From NCBI GenBank assembly GCA_963745975.1, contig CAVUZJ010000026.1, positions 16,538-80,537 on the forward strand: DNA of 64,000 nucleotides, written 5' to 3'. Source of the DNA: JAKAWQ01 sp963745975 (lineage in GTDB: Bacteria; Pseudomonadota; Alphaproteobacteria; Acetobacterales; Acetobacteraceae). Under the pieces are notes generated by a model. The model did not search any database. It was not told where the DNA came from and was given only the letters and a program-made list of their open reading frames with translations. Position numbers and translations under genes: made by a program. Below are positions 17,524 through 24,381 of the stretch, one piece after another; the first letter of the stretch is position 1, and every line of letters starts with the position of its first letter.

Positions 17524-17633
17524 ACAGATTTTCAGACCCCGCTTGGTCGTCATATCCCAGGCGGCAACCTGCGCCTTCGTGGCGCACCCCGCGTTGCGTG
17601 CGCGCAAGCGTCTCCCGGTGCTCCTACCGGTGA
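17520..17633 (+). CDS. Very small basic open frame
   Basis: A 37-codon frame (MNRFSDPAWSSYPRRQPAPS...) starting in an ATGA overlap with the RHH gene. The translational coupling is the only support; there is no motif. The 70 bp from here to 17703 hold no other convincing gene. Confidence 0.3.
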   Translation: MNRFSDPAWSSYPRRQPAPSWRTPRCVRASVSRCSYR

Positions 17634-17703
17634 GCCTGCATCCGGGGCGTTCTATTCCGCGAGCCGGGCAGGCCGGCCGCCATTGCAGTGAAGGAACCGT
17701 GAA

Positions 17704-17943
17704 TTGAACAGTGACAATTTGCCAGCCTGCGGGAACCGCGCCCTAGCGGACGAGCAACTCCGCTTCGCCCGCGCGCTCGACGCGGAGGCGCGCCAGCGTG
17801 CGATCAGCGACCCGCACCGGCGCCCGACTTCCGGCCCGCTCGATCAGCCGATCGGCAAATCCCTGCATGCCCGCCTCATCGAGCAGCAGAGGGCCGAGGG
17901 CAAGGCTCGCGTCGAGGCGATGGTGCGGGGGGCACGCTCATGA
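17704..17943 (+). CDS. Hypothetical small protein, TTG start
   Basis: A 79-residue hydrophilic helical protein starting at TTG 17704, with AAGGAA about 10 bp upstream. Its stop overlaps the next gene by ATGA. The C-terminal half (SLHARLIEQQRAEGKARVEAMV) could form a coiled coil. No family is recognised. The position, between packaging and structural genes, is where a head-assembly helper would sit. Confidence 0.55.
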   Translation: MNSDNLPACGNRALADEQLRFARALDAEARQRAISDPHRRPTSGPLDQPIGKSLHARLIEQQRAEGKARVEAMVRGARS

Positions 17944-18431
17944 GCACCGGCCTCCTGAACGAAAACGCCGCTCTCCGCGCACGCTTGGAAGCCATGGAGG
18001 CCCGCATCTCGCGTCCCACGCCGCCGGCCGAGCGCGACGCAATCGAGGCCGCGAAAGTGCGTTTCGACACCGTGATGGCGCCTCTCGGGGTCCGCGCTCC
18101 GGACCCTACGCCTGGGCAGACGGCGGAACAGTATCTTCGGAATAGGCTTCGCGATGCTGCCGAGCACTCGCCGCGCTTTTCTGGGGAACAGTTTCACGGA
18201 ACAAGTCCTGCGGTCCTCGCCGAGATGGAGGGCCGGATTTACGGTGACATTCAGCAGACCGTGAGGCGAAAAGCTGACGGCACTCCGGGCGCGCTGGTCG
18301 AGATCAGGGAGCGAGACGTGAGCGGTCGGACCATAACCCGTTACGTTGGCGATCCGCTGACTTGGATGTCGCCATTCATGCATCGTGGTGCGTCTGGTTC
18401 GTTCAACCGCAAGCCCGAGCCGGGCCGCTGA
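17940..18431 (+). CDS. Hypothetical protein of the structural block
   Basis: A 163-residue protein starting with a likely coiled coil (LLNENAALRARLEAMEARIS), followed by a globular part with YLRNRLRDAAEHSPRFSGEQF and GALVEIRERDVSGRTITRYVGDPLTWMSPF. It is coupled on both sides by overlapping start/stop codons. I do not recognise it. It is the only mid-sized protein between terminase and the virion-like proteins and does not look like a portal or capsid protein. Confidence 0.6.
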   Translation: MSTGLLNENAALRARLEAMEARISRPTPPAERDAIEAAKVRFDTVMAPLGVRAPDPTPGQTAEQYLRNRLRDAAEHSPRFSGEQFHGTSPAVLAEMEGRIYGDIQQTVRRKADGTPGALVEIRERDVSGRTITRYVGDPLTWMSPFMHRGASGSFNRKPEPGR

Positions 18432-18565
18432 TGCGCCTGCTCGCCCGCCTCCGCCGCATCCTCCGCGACCGGCAGCGTCGCCGCGATCGTGAGCAGCGCA
18501 GACGGGAAATCGTCGAGTTCGGAAGGCGATGCGGTCTTAAAATTACGGTGAAGGGAAACTTTTGA
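18431..18565 (+). CDS. 44-residue highly basic protein
   Basis: This frame (MRLLARLRRILRDRQRRRDR...) is about 40 percent arginine and ends CGLKITVKGNF. It begins at TGATG with the previous stop and ends at TGATG with the next start, so it is part of the coupled operon. A nucleic-acid or membrane-surface interaction is possible. No family is recognised. Confidence 0.5.
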   Translation: MRLLARLRRILRDRQRRRDREQRRREIVEFGRRCGLKITVKGNF

Positions 18566-18933
18566 TGAGCCATTCTCACGCCCTTGGCCCGGCGAACTAT
18601 TTTGAACTCGTAACCGTGCCGGGCATGGCCTGGCTCGCGGTCGCCGTGACGGTCCCGCCCAACACGGTGCCGATCGATACATTCGGAACCACGTCCGCGG
18701 TGACCGATTGGGCCGCGACGCAGGACACGGCTCCGACGCTAGCGTGGACATCCTCGCCGGGTGGAGAGATCGAGCACGCATTCCGAGAGCGGGTCACTCG
18801 CCAGATGAAGGCAGCCGGCATGACCGGCGTGACGGTCACGATCTTCTCGCCGAAAAGTTATTGGGAAATCCAGGCGAATGCCGGGACCGGGAACATTCCT
18901 TCCTCGGGCATCCCGAGCTGGGCGAGCGCCTGA
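18565..18933 (+). CDS. Hypothetical 122-residue protein
   Basis: A soluble protein starting MSHSHALGPANYFELVTVPG, with strand-rich segments (MAWLAVAVTVPPNTVPID, GMTGVTVTIFSPKSYWEIQ). The content looks like a small virion or baseplate component, but no family is recognised. TGATG junctions couple it to both neighbours, and the gene after it is a probable virion protein. Confidence 0.55.
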   Translation: MSHSHALGPANYFELVTVPGMAWLAVAVTVPPNTVPIDTFGTTSAVTDWAATQDTAPTLAWTSSPGGEIEHAFRERVTRQMKAAGMTGVTVTIFSPKSYWEIQANAGTGNIPSSGIPSWASA

Positions 18934-19670
18934 TGTCCGGCGCGCTCCGCACTCTCGCACAGCTCGCGTTTCAGGTCAGCCCGATCGTCTTGACCGGAGG
19001 TATTGCGACGCCCATTCCCGGTGGCGCACTTCCGATCATCTTCCTAACCGAAAGCGTCAGCCTTGTGGGCGGCCTTCTGACTGGCGCCGGCCTGCCATCG
19101 TCGTTGGACGATTTCTTTGCGCAGTATCTGCCGGTCTCTGGTGGCACGCTGATCGACCAAGCGATCGGGACTTACCGATTCGCCAATCAGATGGTCGCGG
19201 CGAATGCAGTGATCCAAAATCCGCTCAAGATTTCGCTTCAGATGATCGCGCCGTCTCGCCAGTCCGGCGATATGCTGACGAAACTGCCGATCATGACTTT
19301 GGTCCAGAGCGCCCTTCAGCAACACAACGCCACAGGCGGCCTCTACACGATCGCGACCCCAGCGCAGATTTATACCAATTGCGTAATGACAGCCTTTACG
19401 GATACGACTCCAAGTGCTGAGCTCAAGCAGTGGCAGATCATCTGGAATCTCGACTTCATCCAGCCGCTCGTTACTCAGGCGCAGGCGACGAATGCATGGA
19501 ATGCGCTGCTGAGTAATATCAGCAACGGGACGCCGGGCGGTGACGGCACTGGCGCCTGGTCGAGCATCGGCACGGCCGTCAACAATTCAGTGCAGGGCGC
19601 TCTCAATTATGTGACCGGACTCGGCAGTGGAATTGTCGCCGATATCGAGCAGCAGCTAAGCTCGATCTAG
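18933..19670 (+). CDS. Phage virion/tail-type protein
   Basis: A 245-residue protein with an N-terminal Gly/Ala/Ile-rich region (GGIATPIPGGALPIIFLTES) and a mixed domain: FANQMVAANAVIQNPLKISL, APSRQSGDMLTKLPIMTLVQ, YTIATPAQIYTNCVMTAF and QIIWNLDFIQPLVT. This pattern resembles phage tail or baseplate proteins of the kind that accompany the RYYDL protein downstream; that is recalled similarity, not a search result. It supports virion-component genes in the element even though no capsid gene is seen. Confidence 0.6.
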   Translation: MSGALRTLAQLAFQVSPIVLTGGIATPIPGGALPIIFLTESVSLVGGLLTGAGLPSSLDDFFAQYLPVSGGTLIDQAIGTYRFANQMVAANAVIQNPLKISLQMIAPSRQSGDMLTKLPIMTLVQSALQQHNATGGLYTIATPAQIYTNCVMTAFTDTTPSAELKQWQIIWNLDFIQPLVTQAQATNAWNALLSNISNGTPGGDGTGAWSSIGTAVNNSVQGALNYVTGLGSGIVADIEQQLSSI

Positions 19671-19682
19671 GGGGAATTTGGA

Positions 19683-19796
19683 ATGGACACCTCTGGTACC
19701 GCTCCCGCCGCCGATGCCGAACGTGAGGCCGACAGGGAGGCGTTCGCCGTGTTGGTCCGCGCCTGGCTGCGCGCGATGTTCGAGCGAGGAGACTAG
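19683..19796 (+). CDS. 37-residue small protein
   Basis: The frame MDTSGTAPAADAEREADREA... ends RAWLRAMFERGD. It has a GGGGGAATTTGGA leader upstream. The C-terminal half is a likely amphipathic helix. It sits between two virion-like genes in the same direction, and its 3' end carries the GAGGAGA ribosome site of the next gene. Confidence 0.5.
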   Translation: MDTSGTAPAADAEREADREAFAVLVRAWLRAMFERGD

Positions 19797-19798
19797 CC

Positions 19799-20857
19799 AT
19801 CAGATACTATGATCTTTCTATTTCGGAGACGCCGGGCGGCCCCCCGATCAATCTCCAGACAGTCAATTCTCAGACGCCAGCGACAGCGGCGTGGTGGACG
19901 AGCTATCCGAACGGCCTTTCTGGCGCCTTCAATCCGGCCGCTCAGGACATCGTAATAAACGCGCCGGTGCTGGCCGGGGATGAATCCGCTGGGGGACACT
20001 TCATCCGAATTTGGGGCGTTCCGCTCACGGTACTCAATGCCGCGCAGCAGCTTCAGAACGGCCCCACGCAGCCGCGCTATCTGACCCTCAAGGGCGGCTT
20101 AGGGCCAGGACTGCCGCTGAACAATCCGGCTCAAGCCGGAACGTTGATGGTCGGAGTCGTGCAGCAATGCTTCGGCAATTGGCAGGGAACCGACCTCACC
20201 CTTGATATGGTCGTGCTGCCGGCCGGCGGGACGTTCAAGGACCCGCTCAACCTCGTGCTCAATTGGCAGCCTGGACAGACGCTTGCCGCGGCTCTCGGCA
20301 ATTGCTTCGCGGTCGCGCTGCCGGGCTACGCGCAGAATATCAATATCAGTCCAAGCTTGGTCAATTCCTGGCAGCAACAACAGGGCGGCTTCTATCCGAC
20401 GATCTGCGCCCTTGGACTCTGGCTGCGGCAGAAAACCAAGGGTGCGCTCGGCGTTGCCTATCCGGGCGTGCGCATCTGGGTGAACAACAATACGGTCACC
20501 GCAAGCGATGGCGTAAACCAAAAGACGCAACCGACGCAGCTTGTCTTTACGGACTTCGTCGGCCAGCCGACTTGGCTTGATGCCGCGACCTTGAATGCCA
20601 AGGTGGCAATGCGCGGCGATCTTGAGGTCGGCCAGCAGGTCCAATTTCCGCAGAATTATCCGAATTTCGCTGGCCTCGTCACACAGTCGCCGCAGCAATA
20701 TCCGACCGTTCGCAATCGGATCGCCTTCTATGCGCAGCCGTGGAACATCGTCGGGATATGGCACGTCGGCCAATTCCGCGCCACGAGCGGGACGCAGTGG
20801 TGTTCGGTCCTCACTCTGACGACATCGGCAACAGGACAAGGAACCGCCGCAACATGA
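19799..20857 (+). CDS. Phage virion-type protein with an apparent ATC start codon
   Basis: The frame reads RYYDLSISETPGGPPINLQT from 19802 and continues 352 codons to TGA 20857. Related phage proteins, as I recall them, begin MRYYD, so position 19799 should be ATG but is printed ATC. A GAGGAGA ribosome site at 19785-19791, 7 bp away, points to exactly this codon. The first in-frame conventional start is far downstream (GTG about 19964), which would delete the conserved N-terminus. Later segments (VLKGG-like TLKGGLGPGLPLNNPAQAG, FGNWQGTDLTLDMVV) match the tail-protein pattern. Either a rare ATC start or a base error is present. Confidence 0.7.
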   Translation: MRYYDLSISETPGGPPINLQTVNSQTPATAAWWTSYPNGLSGAFNPAAQDIVINAPVLAGDESAGGHFIRIWGVPLTVLNAAQQLQNGPTQPRYLTLKGGLGPGLPLNNPAQAGTLMVGVVQQCFGNWQGTDLTLDMVVLPAGGTFKDPLNLVLNWQPGQTLAAALGNCFAVALPGYAQNINISPSLVNSWQQQQGGFYPTICALGLWLRQKTKGALGVAYPGVRIWVNNNTVTASDGVNQKTQPTQLVFTDFVGQPTWLDAATLNAKVAMRGDLEVGQQVQFPQNYPNFAGLVTQSPQQYPTVRNRIAFYAQPWNIVGIWHVGQFRATSGTQWCSVLTLTTSATGQGTAAT

Positions 20858-21150
20858 CGCAAGAACTCAACCGCATCGATCGGACGATCGCCGATCTTCG
20901 CGCAGCCGAGGCGGCGCTGCCGGCTGCGATGTCGCACGCGATAACGGCGGCAGTCGCGGCGCGGGAGAAGATCGCGCGCGCCGAGGTGCTCGATCGCGCG
21001 GACATGGACGCGACGTTCAGCGCGCTCGGCGGCTACATTTCGGCCCTGCGGGACGCCTCGAACCAGCTCCTCGAGCTCGGGCATGCGATCGACATGGTGA
21101 ACGATCTACAGCGCGGAGGTCTGACGACGGCCGCGGTGGTGGCGACATGA
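20854..21150 (+). CDS. Coiled-coil small protein
   Basis: A 98-residue Ala-rich helical protein (LNRIDRTIADLRAAEAALPAAM...ALRDASNQLLELGHAIDMV) overlapping the virion gene by ATGA. The helical pattern suggests an oligomeric chaperone or scaffold, but no family is recognised. The next gene starts 10 bp downstream. Confidence 0.5.
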   Translation: MTQELNRIDRTIADLRAAEAALPAAMSHAITAAVAAREKIARAEVLDRADMDATFSALGGYISALRDASNQLLELGHAIDMVNDLQRGGLTTAAVVAT

Positions 21151-21160
21151 GGAGCGTTCG

Positions 21161-21460
21161 ATGATCGCCGACAACCTCGCCGAGATCGACGCGCTGGCGG
21201 CGGAACTTGCCGAGTGGAGTCCGGCGCTCACGATGACGCTGAATATGGCCGGGAAGGCGTGGTGTCACTTTCGGACGATGCTCGCGGAGGGCCGGCCGCT
21301 GGATGATGGTGAAGCTGACGGTCTCGACAGCGCGACCGGATGCGCGATCCAGGCGCTCGAGAAATTCGCAGAGCTGGCCGGGAAGATGTCTTCGGCGATC
21401 GACGCGGCGTCCGCGGCCCTGGAGACGCAGATCGTTCCGCATGGAGAGACCATTCAATGA
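21161..21460 (+). CDS. Helical small protein
   Basis: A 99-residue protein beginning MIADNLAEIDALAAELAEWS, with GAGGAG 8 bp upstream. It is helix-rich (CAIQALEKFAELAGKMSSAIDAAS) with no motif. It resembles the preceding gene in size and composition, and the two may be a partner pair. ATGA overlap with the next gene. Confidence 0.5.
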   Translation: MIADNLAEIDALAAELAEWSPALTMTLNMAGKAWCHFRTMLAEGRPLDDGEADGLDSATGCAIQALEKFAELAGKMSSAIDAASAALETQIVPHGETIQ

Positions 21461-21615
21461 GCGCGACCACGCCGACCGTTCCCGATGCCGCGGCTATCCC
21501 CAACGCTCCCGAGGCCGCGGACAAGGCCGAAGCACCGGAACCGGCGGCACAGGGTGCGGCGCTTGCCCATTTTGTCCGTGGCGCGACGCTGCCACAGAGA
21601 GGTGAGGTCAAATGA
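21457..21615 (+). CDS. 52-residue Ala/Pro-rich protein
   Basis: A low-complexity short protein (TPTVPDAAAIPNAPEAADKA...ALAHFVRGATLPQRGEVK), ATGA-coupled at both ends. The C-terminal helix is the only ordered-looking part. No family is recognised; support is operon position and overlap. Confidence 0.4.
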   Translation: MSATTPTVPDAAAIPNAPEAADKAEAPEPAAQGAALAHFVRGATLPQRGEVK

Positions 21616-21845
21616 GTGCGACCGTTCGTGACGCCTTCGACGACGCCCAATCGTGGCGTCCGGAGCCGATGCCTGAGCCCGCGAGCGACACGGAAGAACC
21701 GATCACGCTCGCGCTGAGCTTGTTGCGCGACATCGCCGAAAGCCCATTCGTCTCGGGGAGACATCGGGTGCGGGCGCGGACGTACTTCCGGAAGCTGAAG
21801 CGAGCCGCTGCAGCGCCGGCCGTTGACGAGCTGATCGGCCAATGA
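21612..21845 (+). CDS. 77-residue hypothetical protein
   Basis: This starts MSATVRDAFDDAQSWRPEPM and contains a helical block EEPITLALSLLRDIAESPFVSG followed by a basic stretch RHRVRARTYFRKLKRAA. ATGA overlaps join it to both neighbours. A small regulatory or nucleic-acid-binding role is possible. The family is not recognised. Confidence 0.45.
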   Translation: MSATVRDAFDDAQSWRPEPMPEPASDTEEPITLALSLLRDIAESPFVSGRHRVRARTYFRKLKRAAAAPAVDELIGQ

Positions 21846-22510
21846 TCGGCTTCTCGTCTGTGCTCGATCGGGCGCGCGAGCTGGAGGATGAAGAGGAGCC
21901 CGCGCGGAACCGTGAGGCCGGCGTCGTGAAGTGGTGGAATCGCGACAAGGGATTCGGCTTTGTCACAACGGATGGGGGCGGCGACGTGTTTTGCCACGTC
22001 TCGGAGCTCAAAACGGTGGGGCGCAGCGAACTCGAGACCGGCGAACGGGTATCGTTCACGCGGCAGCAATCACCACACACGGGCCGCGAACAAGCCGCCG
22101 AGGTGCAGCTCATTGAGCCGCCGGAAATCGAGGGGGACGAAGACGCGCCATGGCGGAATTGTCGATCGGCCGCGAGCAATGCGAAGCGGGCCGAATGGAT
22201 CGAGCAGAGCCGGCCAGTGACCGCTTCACGCCCGCGCCTGCCGACAGACGGTCCGCTCGCATGGGCGGTCCTCGATACGGCCACGCTGCGGGCGCCAGAG
22301 CCGGCCGCAGAGGGAGCGTGGCAGGGGTATCTCCGGGCACGGGAGCGCGCCGGGGACAACCATCCCGCCGTCGTCAAACTGGATTTGGCATGGGGCGAAA
22401 GATCGCAGGCAGCCGGAACGCCCGAGAAGTGGGCGAAGCTGGCGGAGTGGTTCGATGCCTGGGCGCAGATCGGCGCGGCGGAACGGCGCTCGGCTCCCGA
22501 GAAGCGGTAG
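21842..22510 (+). CDS. Cold-shock-domain protein with long C-terminal extension
   Basis: A 222-residue protein whose residues about 27-80 form a cold-shock domain: GVVKWWNRDKGFGFVTTDGG and DVFCHVSEL match RNP1 and RNP2, and GERVSFTRQQ closes the barrel. Ordinary CspA proteins are about 70 residues; here 140 further residues follow, rich in charged and Trp/Ala segments, ending with EKWAKLAEWFDAWAQIGAAE. It probably binds RNA or single-stranded DNA. It is the last gene of the ATGA-coupled late operon. Confidence 0.8.
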   Translation: MIGFSSVLDRARELEDEEEPARNREAGVVKWWNRDKGFGFVTTDGGGDVFCHVSELKTVGRSELETGERVSFTRQQSPHTGREQAAEVQLIEPPEIEGDEDAPWRNCRSAASNAKRAEWIEQSRPVTASRPRLPTDGPLAWAVLDTATLRAPEPAAEGAWQGYLRARERAGDNHPAVVKLDLAWGERSQAAGTPEKWAKLAEWFDAWAQIGAAERRSAPEKR

Positions 22511-22517
22511 CCGCTAA

Positions 22518-22545
22518 TTGATGGCGCTTTCCCGGAACATAATAT
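22518..22545 (+). promoter_or_regulatory. Putative sigma-70-type promoter of the membrane-protein gene
   Basis: TTGATG (22518-22523) and TAATAT (22540-22545) are spaced by 16 bp, matching four of six bases at each hexamer. They lie just after the stop of the late operon and 12 bp before ATG 22558. An independent promoter here would let the downstream cargo gene be expressed in the lysogen. Confidence 0.5.
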
Positions 22546-22557
22546 AAGGCTGGCACC

Positions 22558-23094
22558 ATGATCGATTGGATGAAAGCGAAACCCGAGATCGTGGAACGCG
22601 TTGTCCGCGAAGGTGAAATTTACCTTGACGGGCAGCTTAAGCTCGCAACATCGGCCGATCAACGGGCCGCTGTGCTAGCGAGCGTATTCACCGCGGCAGC
22701 CTCGGCCGTTTTAGCGGGGCTAAGTGCGCTGGCCGTTAGTTCTTCACGGTCCGCGCCAACGCACCATTATCCGATCTTCATTGGTGGCGGCGGCATGGCC
22801 GCGTGTTTCTTCTTCGGCGCCGCATTCTGTATTTCCGCGATCTTTCCGGTCAACTTTTGGCTTCCTGGTAGCGAGCCGGAATCCTGGCGTTGTGATGTTC
22901 TCGCCGAGAGGGGGTTACAAGACGCCCTCAGAGACGAGGCTAAGCACATACAATCAAAAATATCGGACAATAGAGGCGTGGTAGAAAAAAATGCGCGCCG
23001 CTTTAAGTGGGGAGCAATCCTTGGAATTTCCGCTCCAGCGGCCGGGCTGCTGCTGTGGATTGTCACTTCCTCAGTGTACTGGATCGGCGGTTAG
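22558..23094 (+). CDS. Three-helix membrane protein, probable cargo (moron) gene
   Basis: A 178-residue protein with an N-terminal soluble helix (VERVVREGEIYLDGQLKLAT), two adjacent helices (VLASVFTAAASAVLAGLSAL and MAACFFFGAAFCISAIF), a soluble helical stretch and a last helix (LGISAPAAGLLLWIVTSSVYW). The pattern of a helical input followed by three membrane segments recalls small membrane effectors of defence systems, but no family is certain and no cyclase or nuclease partner is adjacent. It has its own promoter and is visibly poorer in GC than its neighbours. Confidence 0.65.
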   Translation: MIDWMKAKPEIVERVVREGEIYLDGQLKLATSADQRAAVLASVFTAAASAVLAGLSALAVSSSRSAPTHHYPIFIGGGGMAACFFFGAAFCISAIFPVNFWLPGSEPESWRCDVLAERGLQDALRDEAKHIQSKISDNRGVVEKNARRFKWGAILGISAPAAGLLLWIVTSSVYWIGG

Positions 23095-23305
23095 AGGATG
23101 ATTCTTGTTCTAGCTTATCAAGTCTCTCGATCAGTTTCTCGATTGATTTTTCAATTTCCCTTATTTTATCTTCCACGCTTTTGGCCCTTTCAAGATTTGT
23201 GACAAATTACACCTTTTCTGTAAGACGCCTAGCGGGAGAAACGGAGTCAGATCTCGTGTGTCCGACCGATCCGCCTTTCGTTTCTGGTCTACCTTTTTCT
23301 GGCAT
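23063..23305 (-). pseudogene. Small minus-strand coiled-coil gene interrupted by an ochre codon
   Basis: A minus-strand ATG at 23305 has a strong GGGGGAGG ribosome site 8 bp upstream. The frame gives MPEKGRPETKGGSVGHTRSD... for 32 residues, then TAA (23209-23207). It stays open for 47 codons, encoding a clear heptad-patterned coiled coil (SVEDKIREIEKSIEKLIERL). One C-to-T change (CAA to TAA) would explain the break. Its 3' end overlaps the last codons of the convergent membrane-protein gene. The DNA is AT-rich for this element. The family is not recognised. Confidence 0.45.
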
Positions 23306-23498
23306 TGAACCATCCTCCCCCGGCCCCACCAAACGATAGATACTGCCTTAAGAGCAGCCGGCGTTGAATGCCGGCTCCCTCATTTCCCTTGACGCCGCCT
23401 CGCGACCCGGCGCAGCCTTCCCCGGCCTTGCGATGCGAGGCGCCCGGGCGGGGTGGTGGAACACCGCCGCCCGAGCTGACCCTGCTCAGGAGAACGCC

Positions 23499-23756
23499 AT
23501 GAGCAAGGCTGACCAAGGGCGTACCACGCCTTCTCTCTCCCTTCCACATGCCGAGTTCTTCGCCCGGCGCCTGTCGAATGCGGCCGGCTCCCTTCGGCAG
23601 CGACTTGCGAATGGCTGCATGCCGGGGCGGATCTATCTCGCGATGCTGGCGGAACAGCTCGACCGGATGGCGGCCGAGGCGCTGCATTTGACTGATGATG
23701 GGGTGAGCATCCCCCCGCCCCCGCGCGCGGTGGTGCAGCGGCACGCGCCGGAGTAG
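23499..23756 (+). CDS. 85-residue hypothetical protein
   Basis: A protein beginning MSKADQGRTTPSLSLPHAEF, with an AGGAGAA ribosome site. Helical segments FFARRLSNAAGSLRQRLANG and GRIYLAMLAEQLDRMAAEAL are followed by a Pro-rich end. No family is recognised. The preceding 150 bp hold a GCCGGC hairpin (about 23358-23376) and no other gene. Confidence 0.5.
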   Translation: MSKADQGRTTPSLSLPHAEFFARRLSNAAGSLRQRLANGCMPGRIYLAMLAEQLDRMAAEALHLTDDGVSIPPPPRAVVQRHAPE

Positions 23757-23765
23757 GATGGCGTC

Positions 23766-24218
23766 ATGGCTGCCCTGGCCCTCTTCCTCGGCCTCGCCCT
23801 GCTCCTCATGGCTGGATGGTATGCCGTCCGATTGGCGGGGATGCTGGTGCTCCTCGCCTGCCAGCTCGCCTGGCTGGGCGCGCTGCTCGTGGCGTGGCCT
23901 ATGCGGGCGCTGGCGCGGCTTAGGCATCATGACGCGCGCTTCCTGGCCCTCCTGCTCGCTGTCGCCCTGCTCGCCCCGCCGGCGCTCGCTCGTGCTCAGC
24001 CCGCGCAGGCGCACCAATGGCTCTTTACGGGGCCGGAGGGAAGCTATGCCGGGCAAGCCGTCGAGAGCACGGACGGCAGCCATGTCTTCCTGCTCGGGCC
24101 GTCCGGCGGCTATGTGGGCCAGTGGCAGAAGGAACCGGGCGGCCAATGGATCCGGCTCGGGCCTAGCGGCTCATATCAGGGCCGGGCGCAGCAAGGTCCG
24201 CCAGCGAGCCAGCAGTAA
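23766..24218 (+). CDS. Membrane protein with short GPSGSY-type repeats
   Basis: A 150-residue protein with an N-terminal hydrophobic region (ALALFLGLALLLMAGWYAV and ALLLAVALLAPPALA) and a C-terminal exported part holding three related repeats: GPEGSYAGQ, GPSGGYVGQ and GPSGSYQGR. The second hydrophobic segment ends in ALARAQ and could be a signal-cleavage site. A surface or membrane-anchored role is likely; the family is unknown. It is the last gene before the right end of the element. Confidence 0.6.
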   Translation: MAALALFLGLALLLMAGWYAVRLAGMLVLLACQLAWLGALLVAWPMRALARLRHHDARFLALLLAVALLAPPALARAQPAQAHQWLFTGPEGSYAGQAVESTDGSHVFLLGPSGGYVGQWQKEPGGQWIRLGPSGSYQGRAQQGPPASQQ

Positions 24219-24242
24219 AGCCATCCGAACTGCCAATTTGCA

Positions 24243-24269
24243 GGCCGCTCCTTCGGGGGCGGCCTTTTT
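24243..24269 (+). terminator. Rho-independent terminator at the element's right end
   Basis: A stem GGCCGC (24243-24248) with GCGGCC (24259-24264), extended inward by a G-T and two G-C pairs, is followed by TTTTT (24265-24269). It lies 25 bp after the last gene of the element and would stop its transcription before the chemoreceptor remnant. Confidence 0.8.
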
Positions 24270-24361
24270 CGTGTCCGCGTTATGGGGCGGTAGGGCGAGA
24301 CGGGGACCGATAGGGGGAATAATCTAACAACCAGATGTAACATATTGAAAAGACTTAAATT

Positions 24362-24381
24362 GCGGCGGAGCAGTTCTCCGC
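24362..24381. repeat. attR core repeat
   Basis: An exact copy of the 20-bp attL core. To its left is AT-rich element DNA; to its right the chemoreceptor frame resumes with TASEIGRQVALSTRV. Recombination between the two copies would excise 17,380 bp and leave one repeat in a complete gene. Confidence 0.92.

Larger units (their letters stand above)
6982..24381. mobile_element. 17.4-kb integrated phage satellite or reduced prophage
   Basis: The element is bounded by identical 20-bp direct repeats (attL 6982-7001, attR 24362-24381) and interrupts a chemoreceptor gene whose frame is restored exactly when one repeat copy is removed. It carries an inward-reading tyrosine integrase at the left end, an excisionase-like HTH protein, a helicase-primase-VapE replication block, a terminase with HNH protein, two virion-type proteins and several cargo genes. 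No portal, major capsid, head protease, tape-measure or lysis gene is recognisable. Nearly all genes point rightward with ATGA-type overlaps. Size and content resemble satellites that borrow helper virions; decay of a larger prophage is the alternative. Confidence 0.9.

Noticed and set aside
17326..17633. Toxin-antitoxin pair (RHH protein plus following small frame)
   Set aside because: The 37-codon frame has no toxin feature; the RHH protein alone does not make a pair.
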